Source: Planctomycetaceae bacterium (GTDB lineage: Bacteria; Planctomycetota; Planctomycetia; Pirellulales; Pirellulaceae). From it: a stretch of DNA of 42,403 bases. The stretch covers positions 1-42,403 of the forward strand of contig SYJV01000135.1 in assembly GCA_005798335.1 (NCBI GenBank). The letters run 5' to 3'. Below are positions 18,231 to 26,627 of this stretch, in pieces. Each line of letters opens with the position of its first letter. Position 1 is the first letter of the stretch. The notes below the pieces were generated by a model. That model did no database searches, had not been told where the DNA came from, and saw nothing but the letters and a program-made list of their open reading frames with translations. The position numbers and the translations under genes are program-made.

Positions 18231-19262
18231 ATGTGCTTGACGAGTAGCTTGGTCGCCAAAAGACGCTACGCGTTTACTTTGGTGGAATTGTTAGTAGTAA
18301 TCGCGATCATCGGAGTTTTAGTCGGGTTGCTGTTACCAGCAGTGCAAGCGGCTCGCGAGGCGGCCCGAAGGATGCAATGTAGCAATAACTTGAAACAGCT
18401 TGGATTGGGAATGCTGAACTATGAAAGCACCTACAAATCCTTTCCGGCTGCTTACTACGTTGGCGAACCAGCAGGGCGGTACAATATTCAGCCGATGGCA
18501 ATTGGTATCTTGCCTTTTATTGAACAGCAGAACTTGGCCAACCAATACAACTCAAGCGTTACTCCATCGAACGATTACGGGCCAGCGGGAGTTGCGAATG
18601 TCGCAGTGATCTCGACTGTTGTGCAGACATTCGTTTGCCCCTCCGCTCCGTCGGCGCAAGGGCGCATCTACGACGGAGTCTTGCCAGCAGGATCGCTGCC
18701 AGGCCTGGCGCGAATCACTTGGCGCGCCGCACCATCCGACTACACAGTGCCCACCGGTGTCCGCGGTCAGTATGCAAACTTGGCATACGCGGCGTATCCT
18801 GGCGGAGCTGGTGGCGATCGTCATGGCGTACTTCGAGCCACTGTATTTAACGCTCCAACGACCAGTAAGATCGGCGACATCACAGACGGGACCTCAAACA
18901 CGTTTCTTTTGGGAGAGCGAACCGGCGGCGGCACGTTGTACTCGGGAACAACGGCTGTGACATTGCCAGCAGCCTTGGCTGATTTGGCTCGGTCCAATGG
19001 TGGTGGTTGGGGAGACGCACTGTTAGGAGAGAACTGGATCGCTGGAACTATCGGCAATCCGCCAACATCATTTCCCGAGGGGCCGTGTGCGATCAACTGC
19101 ACCAATGTTCGCGGACGTGCATTCCATTCATTCCATACCGGTGGCTGCCAATTTGTGATGGCGGATGGATCGGTTCAGTTCGTTTCCGCTTCGGTTGATG
19201 GTTTTTCACTTTGCTCTCGAGTTACTCGCCAGAAAGGTGAGGTTTTTTCGAACAATGATTAG
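18231..19262 (+). CDS. DUF1559 pseudopilin-like protein
   Basis: The 343-residue protein has a type IV pilin/type II secretion N-methylation motif: a short basic leader, then FTLVELLVVIAIIGVLVGLL (about residues 16-35), followed by LPAVQAAREAARRMQCSNNL. It ends in the H-x9-DG segment HTGGCQFVMADGSVQF (about 306-321). DUF1559 proteins are expanded in planctomycetes and are presumed processed by a prepilin peptidase; their role in a pilus or secretion system is inferred. A longer ORF from TTG 18216 exists, but ATG 18231 with GAGGAG seven bases upstream is the likely start. Its last codons overlap the lipoprotein start, so the two are translationally coupled. Confidence 0.95.
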   Translation: MCLTSSLVAKRRYAFTLVELLVVIAIIGVLVGLLLPAVQAAREAARRMQCSNNLKQLGLGMLNYESTYKSFPAAYYVGEPAGRYNIQPMAIGILPFIEQQNLANQYNSSVTPSNDYGPAGVANVAVISTVVQTFVCPSAPSAQGRIYDGVLPAGSLPGLARITWRAAPSDYTVPTGVRGQYANLAYAAYPGGAGGDRHGVLRATVFNAPTTSKIGDITDGTSNTFLLGERTGGGTLYSGTTAVTLPAALADLARSNGGGWGDALLGENWIAGTIGNPPTSFPEGPCAINCTNVRGRAFHSFHTGGCQFVMADGSVQFVSASVDGFSLCSRVTRQKGEVFSNND

Positions 19263-19725
19263 TTTGGGTATCGTGAGATTGAATGGCTCGTCGTTTCGTC
19301 CGATTGCTTACCTCACGATTTTCGCAGGGCTAGCCGGTGTATTGGGTTGTTCAGAACAAAGCAATCGAAAGCCTACTTTTCCAGTTACTGGAACAGTGCA
19401 TGTCGATGGCAAGCCTGTGGAAGGGATTCGCGTCGAATTGCATGACTCGAAAGGGCTCGACCCAAAACAGCCAACATATTCGTCGGCGTTCACCGACGCA
19501 GAGGGCAAGTTTGTTTTGTCGACATATGATAATGGTGATGGCGTTCCCGAAGGTGACTATGCCATTACATATATGTGGGGCAAGCTCAACGTGATGAGCA
19601 TGGCCTACGGCGGCCCCGACAAATTGAAGAATAAATACGTTGATCCAAAAAAGACGCCCTTCAAATTGTCGGTGACTAAAGGCAAACCCAACGAACTTGG
19701 CGTGGTTGAACTAACTACCAAGTGA
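19255..19725 (+). CDS. Transthyretin/carboxypeptidase-regulatory-like lipoprotein
   Basis: The start is placed at ATG 19255, overlapping the preceding TAG (19260-19262) in another frame, giving 156 residues. There is a lipoprotein signal (AYLTIFAGLAGVLGC, lipobox VLGC), then a beta-sandwich of carboxypeptidase-regulatory-like type (FPVTGTVHVDGKPVEGIRV, SSAFTDAEGKFVLSTYDNGD, VPEGDYAITYMW). A DUF1559 gene followed by such a lipoprotein is a recurring planctomycete pair. Anchoring at a membrane is expected and the function is unknown. The ORF could be opened upstream to 19165 in frame, but that would overlap the DUF1559 gene by about 100 bases without a signal peptide at its start. Confidence 0.85.
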   Translation: MISLGIVRLNGSSFRPIAYLTIFAGLAGVLGCSEQSNRKPTFPVTGTVHVDGKPVEGIRVELHDSKGLDPKQPTYSSAFTDAEGKFVLSTYDNGDGVPEGDYAITYMWGKLNVMSMAYGGPDKLKNKYVDPKKTPFKLSVTKGKPNELGVVELTTK

Positions 19726-19823
19726 CTAGTACTACAGCGCGATTTGGTAGGATCGTCGCCTTTCGCTCCGCGAAAGGTTCCTTTTGCGGAGCAAAAGGCG
19801 ACTATGTCGCGCTGTAGTACTAG
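19726..19823. repeat. 98-bp palindromic MITE-like element between convergent genes
   Basis: The outer arms CTAGTACTACAGCGCGA (19726-19742) and TCGCGCTGTAGTACTAG (19807-19823) are perfect 17-bp inverted repeats. The inner arms 19755-19777 and 19780-19802 pair over 23 bases with two mismatches, and each half is itself a small hairpin (CTTTCG/CGAAAG type). It begins immediately after the lipoprotein stop and ends 22 bases before the M48 stop, so it may also act as a bidirectional terminator. No ORF is present. Confidence 0.8.
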
Positions 19824-19845
19824 CAAATCCAATGCTTGGCCCGCC

Positions 19846-21825
19846 TCAGCAAGTGCTGGCCAAGCATTGCTTCTTTTGCGTTCGAGGCGCAGCTAGCAGA
19901 TCAGTGTCCTCTGCTCCTAGATGTAAACGCACCAGGCGCAGAAATGCAATCTCTCCATGGCTTAGTTCACCGTCTCCGGTGAATGTGCACCCCAAAGCCA
20001 CCAGTAGGTCTCGCTTTATCCGTGGGGAAGCGCAAGCTAGCGTGCGAATCGCAGCTAGCACTTCTTGCCAGTGCAATACATCGGACGGCAGCGAGGTCGC
20101 ATGTTCCAATCCTAATTGAGTCCAACCGCGCTGGAAGCTAAATTCTGACATAGCTTCACCGCCATCGATTTGCGACGCAACCGATAGGACTTCCAGGATC
20201 GGCTCTACTAACTGATCAATCTGACCGTGAAGCGGCTTCGATTGTGGGATTTGTTCAGCACCTGCATAGTATCTCGCCAACCAAAGCCACGCGAGCGAAT
20301 CCCAATCTTGGTCGCTGGTTTGCGAGGCTAGTATCGCAACATTGTCGAGCGTAGCAGTTTTTTCTGAAGTAGTTGCACGCCGCAGAGCGCGCAGTGTGAT
20401 ATTCAGCAATCGTGAACGTGTCAGTTGGTCGTGGGTTGACAATAGTTGTTCGATAGCGAGCAAGATCTCTGCTTGTTTTCCGCTCTTGAAGATCGCCTCC
20501 ACAATTGATCGTTGCGGATGGTCCCAGAACATCAGCATCGGTAACGAGCAATGAATCACTAATGGATCTGCTACAAATCCTGCGAGAGCTGGATCGATAT
20601 TCTCATCCGTTGCGGCAACTTCGCGTGTATGAACCGCGACAGGTAGCGCCACTTCACTTTGATTTGCGGTCTCGTTTGGACGTGAATTTGGTCGAGAGGG
20701 CGTACCTGCCGCCAAGCCAATGCCGCCGATACTAGCAATGGCTTCGCCGAACGCACCATTGTATTCGCTCAGCTCTTCGTAGCTCTCAAACAGTGGCGTA
20801 CGGTCCCAGGTTGGGTCGAGTGCCAGAATTCTGGTTGCCAAGGGAGGGTGCGTGGCGAAAATATCACTGGAGCGCCCACAGGCTTGCGAGAACATGAGAT
20901 GCGAAACTTCGCGAGCTGCGGAAATCCGAATACGGCCGCCAACCTGAAGTCCAGCGATTCGACGCAGGGCGTCTGCCAAGCCTCTAGGATTTCGAGTGGC
21001 TTGGACTGCCCGAGCGTCTGCCAGAAACTCGCGTTGCCGACTGACTGCCAATACTAACAGCGATGCGAAAGAAGAACCTACCAGCCCAACAACCCACATC
21101 GCTGATCCCAACACGATCAACGCATACCCGCCGCCAGCTCGTTTGTGTTGACGGTGCGAGTTCCAACGTGCGTGCTCCAGCTCCATGCGTCCTGTGTCGA
21201 TGAGTGCATCGCCGACCAAAGTTATACTGCGCAGTCCATTGACGATCGATGTGAGCTGCATATTCAATCGCATGTCGCCGTAGTAAACATGGCTAAACTC
21301 GTGTGCAATTACTCCCTGAAGTTGATCTCGATTGAGCAGCTCCACACATCCTTCGGTCACGCCAATAACTGCCGATTGAGGCGTAAAACCTGCAGCAAAC
21401 GCATTGATCCCACGTTGGCCTTCCAAGACGTACAGCGCTGGCATTGGCAGGGAATACGCGATCGCCATTTCCTCGGCGACGTTGCGCAATCGCAGTAGTG
21501 CTGGTGTCGACGGAATTTCGGATAGTAACTTACCTCCCAAGGCTTCCGCCACGCCAACTCCGCCATGACGGGCTTTCATCAGCGAGTAGATGAAACCAAC
21601 GCCGACGATCGCAAAGGACGCGATTACTCCGGCCAGTGAGCCATAGAGAAACACTGACAGTTCCTCGACCTTGCCCTCGGATTCTAATTCTAAGTAGGCT
21701 GCAACCAGATACCCAACGACAATTCCATTCAGCAGCACTGTTCCCAGTGTCGCCGCGGCGATCAAGAAAAAAAGCTTGGCAGATTCCCGAAGAGCGTGAA
21801 CTTGCCGTTTTAGAAAGTCAACCAT
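19846..21825 (-). CDS. M48-family (HtpX-like) membrane metalloprotease
   Basis: The 659-residue protein has two N-terminal membrane segments (about 18-46 and 58-83), the zinc motif HEFSH (175-179, in GVIAHEFSHVYYGD), a membrane region about 225-265, and the third ligand in SRQREFLADARAV. This is the HtpX/M48 architecture of inner-membrane quality-control proteases. After about residue 345 there is a further 310-residue soluble, helical part that lacks known motifs and makes this protein longer than HtpX (about 290). It follows a LemA gene on the same strand, a common pairing. The intervening 147 bases hold a palindromic repeat, so co-transcription is likely but not certain. Confidence 0.88.
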   Translation of the reverse strand: MVDFLKRQVHALRESAKLFFLIAAATLGTVLLNGIVVGYLVAAYLELESEGKVEELSVFLYGSLAGVIASFAIVGVGFIYSLMKARHGGVGVAEALGGKLLSEIPSTPALLRLRNVAEEMAIAYSLPMPALYVLEGQRGINAFAAGFTPQSAVIGVTEGCVELLNRDQLQGVIAHEFSHVYYGDMRLNMQLTSIVNGLRSITLVGDALIDTGRMELEHARWNSHRQHKRAGGGYALIVLGSAMWVVGLVGSSFASLLVLAVSRQREFLADARAVQATRNPRGLADALRRIAGLQVGGRIRISAAREVSHLMFSQACGRSSDIFATHPPLATRILALDPTWDRTPLFESYEELSEYNGAFGEAIASIGGIGLAAGTPSRPNSRPNETANQSEVALPVAVHTREVAATDENIDPALAGFVADPLVIHCSLPMLMFWDHPQRSIVEAIFKSGKQAEILLAIEQLLSTHDQLTRSRLLNITLRALRRATTSEKTATLDNVAILASQTSDQDWDSLAWLWLARYYAGAEQIPQSKPLHGQIDQLVEPILEVLSVASQIDGGEAMSEFSFQRGWTQLGLEHATSLPSDVLHWQEVLAAIRTLACASPRIKRDLLVALGCTFTGDGELSHGEIAFLRLVRLHLGAEDTDLLAAPRTQKKQCLASTC

Positions 21826-21879
21826 GCATGGACTCTTTTCTCAAGTGGCGGCAGCCAGGAATTTATAGGGGCATCAGCT

Positions 21880-21949
21880 AATACAAGCCCGATGCGCAAG
21901 CGAGTGCGCTGATCTCGGCAGGCACTCGCTTGCGCGTCGGCTTCGTATT
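21880..21949. repeat. Imperfect 28-bp inverted repeat between lemA and the M48 gene
   Basis: The left arm (21880-21907, with CGATGCGCAAGCGAGTGC) pairs with the right arm (21922-21949, with GCACTCGCTTGCGCGTCG) with a few mismatches and a 14-base loop. The motif GCGCAAGCGAGTGC is one I associate with abundant REP-like palindromes in Pirellulaceae genomes. It could attenuate or process the lemA-M48 transcript. Confidence 0.75.
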
Positions 21950-21972
21950 GGAAGAATCCACCTGTCGGACGC

Positions 21973-22593
21973 CTAAGCAAACGCGACTTTCGGCGCATCT
22001 TGCAGGGCGGCGGCATTCTCGAATTCGAGCAGCGTCAAATCTTCAGCGAACCCTAGTGTGGTTGCCAACAACACGGTTGGGAAACTCTGGCGATGGACGT
22101 TGAAATTTGTAACAGAGTCGTTGTACACTTGTCGCGCAAATGCGATCCGATTTTCTGTGCTGGCAAGCTCTTCGGTTAACTGCGCGACCACTTCGTTGCC
22201 TTTCAATTCGGGATAGCTTTCCATCACGAACGACATGCGGCTGAGTGCTCCTCCCAGTACACTTTCGGCACTGGCCAGTCCCTGTATGGCTTGCGGATTG
22301 GTCACCTGATGGTTGACTGCCGCCAACTGCGTCGACGCCTGATTTCGCGCCGCTATTACTGCATGCAAAGTCTCTCGTTCGTGAGTCAAATAGGTTTTGA
22401 CGCACTCGACTAAGTTGGGAATCAGGTCGTAACGTCGCTTCAATTGGATTTCGATTTGCCCGAAACCGTTTTGCGCCAGGTTCTTTAGACCCACCAACTG
22501 GTTATAAATTCGCCCAACGAGCACAAACACTACCAAAGTCGCTGCGGCAAATCCCGACAATAAAACCAGTAATACCAACGAGTTGGAAACCAT
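21973..22593 (-). CDS. lemA: LemA family protein
   Basis: The 206-residue protein has one N-terminal membrane segment (about 5-27, LVLLVLLSGFAAATLVVFVL), then GRIYNQLVGLKNLAQNGFGQ, DLIPNLVECVKTYLTHERET, and AENRIAFARQVYNDSVTNFN-like helices with FP..L...LGF near the end. This is the characteristic LemA order of long antiparallel helices. LemA proteins are membrane-anchored with unknown biochemical function and often adjoin membrane proteases, as here with M48. GAGGA lies 6-7 bases before the ATG, a good ribosome-binding site. It is divergent from the sugar dehydrogenase gene. Confidence 0.93.
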   Translation of the reverse strand: MVSNSLVLLVLLSGFAAATLVVFVLVGRIYNQLVGLKNLAQNGFGQIEIQLKRRYDLIPNLVECVKTYLTHERETLHAVIAARNQASTQLAAVNHQVTNPQAIQGLASAESVLGGALSRMSFVMESYPELKGNEVVAQLTEELASTENRIAFARQVYNDSVTNFNVHRQSFPTVLLATTLGFAEDLTLLEFENAAALQDAPKVAFA

Positions 22594-23017
22594 CGTGTCC
22601 TCATTTGACTAGGTATGGGAAGTGGAATTGTTCAATTCAAAATTAGGTCATTCCTGTTTCGGTAGAGGATCAAAACTTGGCGGAAGTTGAATTCAGATTG
22701 TTCTGGTTTGCTAACCTGCCGAATCTGACGACCAGAGGGGCGATTCTTCCGATTCCAACGGCAAAATCGATTCGCTCAATTTTTCGGGAATCTGCTGCTA
22801 GACTCACGCTACACTCGGCCCGCACGGTCGGTTAGACTCTTGCAATCACAGTTTGCCGTTGGGTGTCGCGCGTTCAAAATTCGAAATTGGCGAGGACGAC
22901 GATTTGCGTTCCGTCCGAGTCTAGCTTCCGATAATTTTGCATTTCGAAGGCGCAACCCGAACGCTAGAACTTCGCCCAACACGAGTGTGTTAACCAGTAT
23001 TGAAACGAGCGATTGCT
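22594..23017. other. Divergent intergenic region with a degenerate palindrome
   Basis: About 420 bases separate the divergent lemA and sugar dehydrogenase starts. No gene is credible here. At about 22861-22957 lies a degenerate inverted repeat whose left arm (GCGCGTTCAAAATTCGAAAT and following, 22867-22894) closely resembles that of the palindrome at 30437-30520. The rest holds nothing recognisable beyond presumed promoters. Confidence 0.55.
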
Positions 23018-25966
23018 ATGTTGCGAAGAAATTATCTCGACAAATCCCTGTCCAGTGTTTTCTCTTTACTGCTAGTCGTTTCCATCAGTGTCTTTCAGCT
23101 TCGATCAACCTCGGCGCAGAGCGTCGAGCCGCGGCCAGCCTGGACAAGCTCGAAAATCCAAGGGGCTCCGACGGCTCCGTTCCCGTACAAGACGCGCTCA
23201 GCATTTCCTCGCGTACGCTTTGATCGGCCAACCAGTCTCGAAGAGATCCCGGCACAGAATCGATTACTGATTACCGAGATGGATGGCAAGATTTATAGCC
23301 TGCCAAAATCTGCCGAAATCTCCAAACCCGATGTTGTGGCCGATTTGGCGAAGATCGTCGGAGCGCCCATTTCGCTACTCAGTGCGACCTTACATCCGAA
23401 ATTTATTGACAATCGATTTGTCTTTGTCAGTTATGTGCATCCCGACCAAGGACGCCAGGTGCGCATTTCTCGCTTTACGTTAACTGCGGACATACCAGGT
23501 GCGATTGTACCAGGCAGCGAGTTAGTATTTCTGACTCGACCAGCAGGTCCTCACAATGCTGGCGATCTAAAGTTTGGCAAGGATGGTTTTTTGTACGCCG
23601 CAACCGGTGACGGGGCAGGTCCAAATCCTCCGGATAGCTTGAACACCGGACAGGATCTGTCGGATCTACTCGGATCTATTTTGCGCATTGATGTCGATCG
23701 GCCCAGTGGCGCGACTCCGTATGGCATTCCTGCTGACAATCCATTTCTTGGAAGGCCATCAGTGCGCGAAGAGATTTGGGCGTATGGCTTGCGGAACCCG
23801 TGGAAATTCGGGATCGATCGAACGACAAATGAAATCTTTGTGGCTGATAACGGTTGGGAAACTTGGGAATTGATTCACCGAATTCAGCGAGGCGGAAATT
23901 GTGGCTGGCCAATTATGGAGGGTCGCGCGGCACTGCGAACTGAAGTCGCACAGGGCCCTACGCCGATTGTTCCGCCTATCAAAGACCATTCGCATACCGA
24001 AGCTAATTCGGTTATTGGCGGACCGGTATATCGCGGCGCAGCACTGCCGGATCTAGAGGGAGCCTTTGTGTATGGCGACTACATTACTGGCACGATTTGG
24101 GCGGTGTGGCCCGAAGCGTCTCAAGATCGGCTGGCAGCGACGACACAAGCCATTCGCCAAGCAACATTGCTTGACACCGATTTGCAAATCGTGGCCTTCG
24201 CCGAAGGATCGCGCGGCGAATTGTATGTGCTTGACTATGACTTCACTGGCCAAATATACGAATTGGTCCCCTCGGGTTTGATCGACAATTCGGCTGAATT
24301 TCCCAGGAAGCTGAGTGAGACTGGTTTGTTCAGCTCCTTAACCGATCTTCGCCCCTCGCCGGGAGTTGTGCCTTACCGCGTCAACGCTCAGCGCTGGGTC
24401 GATGGCGCTGTGGCGCAGCGCTGGATCGCAATTCCCGGAAAAGGACAGGCAACCTTGACACTCGACGGAAAACCATCCGTCTATCCCAAGGGGACAGTTC
24501 TCGTCAAGCACTTGAGCCTTGAAACGAAAACATCGGACAGGCCTCTTCGATTGGAGACGCAGATCTTGCATTTCGAGAATGGGTCTTGGAATCCATACAG
24601 TTATTTGTGGGACGACGAAGGGCAAGATGCAATCTTGGTAGCTTCGACTGGTGCGGCACGAACGATTCAAGTGCGTGACTCTGATGGCAAACCGGCCACG
24701 CGCACATGGCGAGTCAATGCAGTCAACGAGTGTCGGTTATGTCATAACGCAGGTGCAAATCACGTCCTCGGATTTGTTCCGGAACAACTCGGGCATGTCG
24801 CCGGTTCTCAATTCAAATCCAACGGAAGTCAACTGGACTCGCTAGCGGCCGCGCGCGCCATTTCGCTGCTCAACCAGACTGTGATTTCCTCCAATCAACT
24901 GGTTGATCCCCACGATACCACTCAGTCGCTCAGCGATCGCGCGCGATCCTATTTGCACGCCAACTGCGGTATGTGTCATCAACCGCGAGGCAATGCAATC
25001 GTCAGTTTCTATTTGCGCCGCGAGTTGCCTTTTGAACAATTGAAAACCGACAAAGGCACGATCATCGGCACCTTCGGAATGAATCACGCCAAGGTGATTG
25101 CGGCCGGCGATCCTTATCGTTCCATCCTGACTTACCGCATGGCCAAACTTGGATATGGTCGGATGCCTTATATTGGTTCACAAGTTGTCGATAGTGCTGG
25201 AGTGGCTCTAGTCAGTGCGTGGATTAGTTCGCTTCCCAAATCTGACGAACCAACATCCGCGCCCCTAACTCCGGGATCTGCAGCGCAACAAGCGCTTCAA
25301 TCGCTGGAAATCAATTCTAATAACCGGGCGGCGATCCTCGAACTCGTCAAATCCACGGAAGGCTCGTTGGCATTGCTGGAACGCATCCATGGTGGTCGGT
25401 TAAATCTAAACGATCGGCAGCAGTTAATTGAGGCGACTCAAAGTGCTTCCACGGATATCGCTGGGCTGTTTGAGACATTTCTTCCCGAGAGCCAGCGGCG
25501 CGTGCGACTGGGACCGAACGTTCGACCGTCGGAAATCCTTGCGCTCCCGGGCAATACCGCTCGCGGACGATTGATTTACTTCAGCGATAATGCTCGTTGT
25601 CGAGCCTGCCACGAGCATACCGATGCGTCCAAGTCGTTCGGACCGACGCTGGTCGACATCAACAAGAAATATCCCGAAGCCTCCGAGATGCTGCTACACG
25701 TGCTGGAACCATCGCGCAAGATCGATCCTAGTTATGTGACACTTTCTGTACTTACCACCGCCGGTCAAGTTCTTACCGGTCTAAGGGTTGCTGAGGATGC
25801 GACTTCGCTGAGCCTTAAGACCAGCGACTTGAAGATTCTGAAATTGCTCAAAAGCGAAATCGATGAATTCAGGGAGAGCTCCAAGTCACTAATGCCCGAC
25901 GGGATACTCGGCGATTTGTCTGCCCAAGAAGCCGCTGATTTAATCGCGTACATTCGCAGCCTGTGA
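23018..25966 (+). CDS. PQQ-dependent sugar dehydrogenase-like protein with cytochrome c domains
   Basis: With the ATG at 23018 the product is 982 residues (TTG 23000 is an alternative). There is a signal peptide (SVFSLLLVVSISVFQLRSTSA). Residues about 30-440 resemble the glucose/sorbosone dehydrogenase propeller (PTSLEEIPAQNRLLITEMDG, FGKDGFLYAATGDGAG, WAYGLRNPWKFGIDR). Three c-type haem motifs follow: CRLCH (about 572), CGMCH (650) and CRACH (861). The last about 140 residues have the planctomycete-type haem-binding pattern (GNTARGRLIYF, ARCRACHEH, LEPSRKIDPSYVTLSVLTTAG, LSAQEAADLIAYIRSL). It probably oxidises a sugar or alcohol in the periplasm and passes electrons through its own haems. 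The substrate is unknown. Confidence 0.88.
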   Translation: MLRRNYLDKSLSSVFSLLLVVSISVFQLRSTSAQSVEPRPAWTSSKIQGAPTAPFPYKTRSAFPRVRFDRPTSLEEIPAQNRLLITEMDGKIYSLPKSAEISKPDVVADLAKIVGAPISLLSATLHPKFIDNRFVFVSYVHPDQGRQVRISRFTLTADIPGAIVPGSELVFLTRPAGPHNAGDLKFGKDGFLYAATGDGAGPNPPDSLNTGQDLSDLLGSILRIDVDRPSGATPYGIPADNPFLGRPSVREEIWAYGLRNPWKFGIDRTTNEIFVADNGWETWELIHRIQRGGNCGWPIMEGRAALRTEVAQGPTPIVPPIKDHSHTEANSVIGGPVYRGAALPDLEGAFVYGDYITGTIWAVWPEASQDRLAATTQAIRQATLLDTDLQIVAFAEGSRGELYVLDYDFTGQIYELVPSGLIDNSAEFPRKLSETGLFSSLTDLRPSPGVVPYRVNAQRWVDGAVAQRWIAIPGKGQATLTLDGKPSVYPKGTVLVKHLSLETKTSDRPLRLETQILHFENGSWNPYSYLWDDEGQDAILVASTGAARTIQVRDSDGKPATRTWRVNAVNECRLCHNAGANHVLGFVPEQLGHVAGSQFKSNGSQLDSLAAARAISLLNQTVISSNQLVDPHDTTQSLSDRARSYLHANCGMCHQPRGNAIVSFYLRRELPFEQLKTDKGTIIGTFGMNHAKVIAAGDPYRSILTYRMAKLGYGRMPYIGSQVVDSAGVALVSAWISSLPKSDEPTSAPLTPGSAAQQALQSLEINSNNRAAILELVKSTEGSLALLERIHGGRLNLNDRQQLIEATQSASTDIAGLFETFLPESQRRVRLGPNVRPSEILALPGNTARGRLIYFSDNARCRACHEHTDASKSFGPTLVDINKKYPEASEMLLHVLEPSRKIDPSYVTLSVLTTAGQVLTGLRVAEDATSLSLKTSDLKILKLLKSEIDEFRESSKSLMPDGILGDLSAQEAADLIAYIRSL

Positions 25967-25975
25967 CATGAGACA

Positions 25976-26097
25976 CAATAGCGTTCAACGAACGTGGGAT
26001 AAGCTTCCAGCTTGTCAATATCTTGTGCAAGCAATGGCGAAACTCCGCTACAGGTTGACAAGATGGAAGCTTATCCCACGTTCGTTGAACGCTATTG
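25976..26097. repeat. 43-bp inverted repeat, MITE-like, between convergent genes
   Basis: The arms 25976-26018 and 26055-26097 are inverted repeats of 43 bases with a single mismatch (GATAAGCTTCCAGCTTG against its complement with a T), separated by 36 bases. The core GGGATAAGCTTCCA is one I associate with planctomycete interspersed repeats. It starts 10 bases after the sugar dehydrogenase stop and ends 24 bases before the stop of the minus-strand DUF1801 gene. It has no ORF and may double as a terminator. Confidence 0.85.
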
Positions 26098-26121
26098 ACA
26101 TTAGACAGACAACTGGCTCGT

Positions 26122-26568
26122 TCATTTCTGCGTCGTGCGATGAGCTTGCATGTTGGCGCAATACTTTTCGGCGTGTTTGGCAGAAAAACGAATCATTTTC
26201 TTTAGTGTCGGAAGATGAAGCTCGCTTAGTTGCTTGATGTACAGACAGCTCTTGCCAGTTTTATGTTTGCCCAGTTTCTCAAGCAAGTCAGCCATCTCGT
26301 CGAATCCGCTCATGAAGTACAGCGTTAGGTTCTGTTTGCGCGGAGAAAAGCCGGTTAGAAACCACTCGCCCGTTCGACCGCTAGCATACTTGTACGTATA
26401 TGAACCGAAACCCACGATTGAATTACCCCACATCTTCGGCGGCTGTTTCGTGATCGCACTCATTAGATCAACTAGTTTCATCGAATCATCACGCATCTGC
26501 ACGTCGGAAAGTCCGCCAATAAAAGATTTGACGCTCTGTTCGGTCTGTTTTGTCTTTAGTTCAGACAT
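26122..26568 (-). CDS. DUF1801 domain protein
   Basis: The 148-residue protein starts at MSELKTKQTEQSVKSFIGGL with AGGAG nine bases upstream; the longer ORF to 26646 lacks such a site and overlaps the sialidase-like gene. The sequence DVQMRDDSMKLVDLMSAITK, then PKMWGNSIVGFGSYTYKYAS, GEWFLTGFSPRKQNLTLYFM, and GKSCLYIKQLSELHLPTLKK is the typical DUF1801 (YdhG-like) pattern. Members are small cytoplasmic proteins of unknown function with an iron-chaperone (frataxin)-like fold. It is the third gene of a probable minus-strand unit after the S9 peptidase and the BNR protein. Confidence 0.9.
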   Translation of the reverse strand: MSELKTKQTEQSVKSFIGGLSDVQMRDDSMKLVDLMSAITKQPPKMWGNSIVGFGSYTYKYASGRTGEWFLTGFSPRKQNLTLYFMSGFDEMADLLEKLGKHKTGKSCLYIKQLSELHLPTLKKMIRFSAKHAEKYCANMQAHRTTQK

Positions 26569-26627
26569 TTTCGATGCTCCTACTGCGAAATCGATTTGGA
26601 TTTTGCGGTCATTCTGAATGCCAAATT

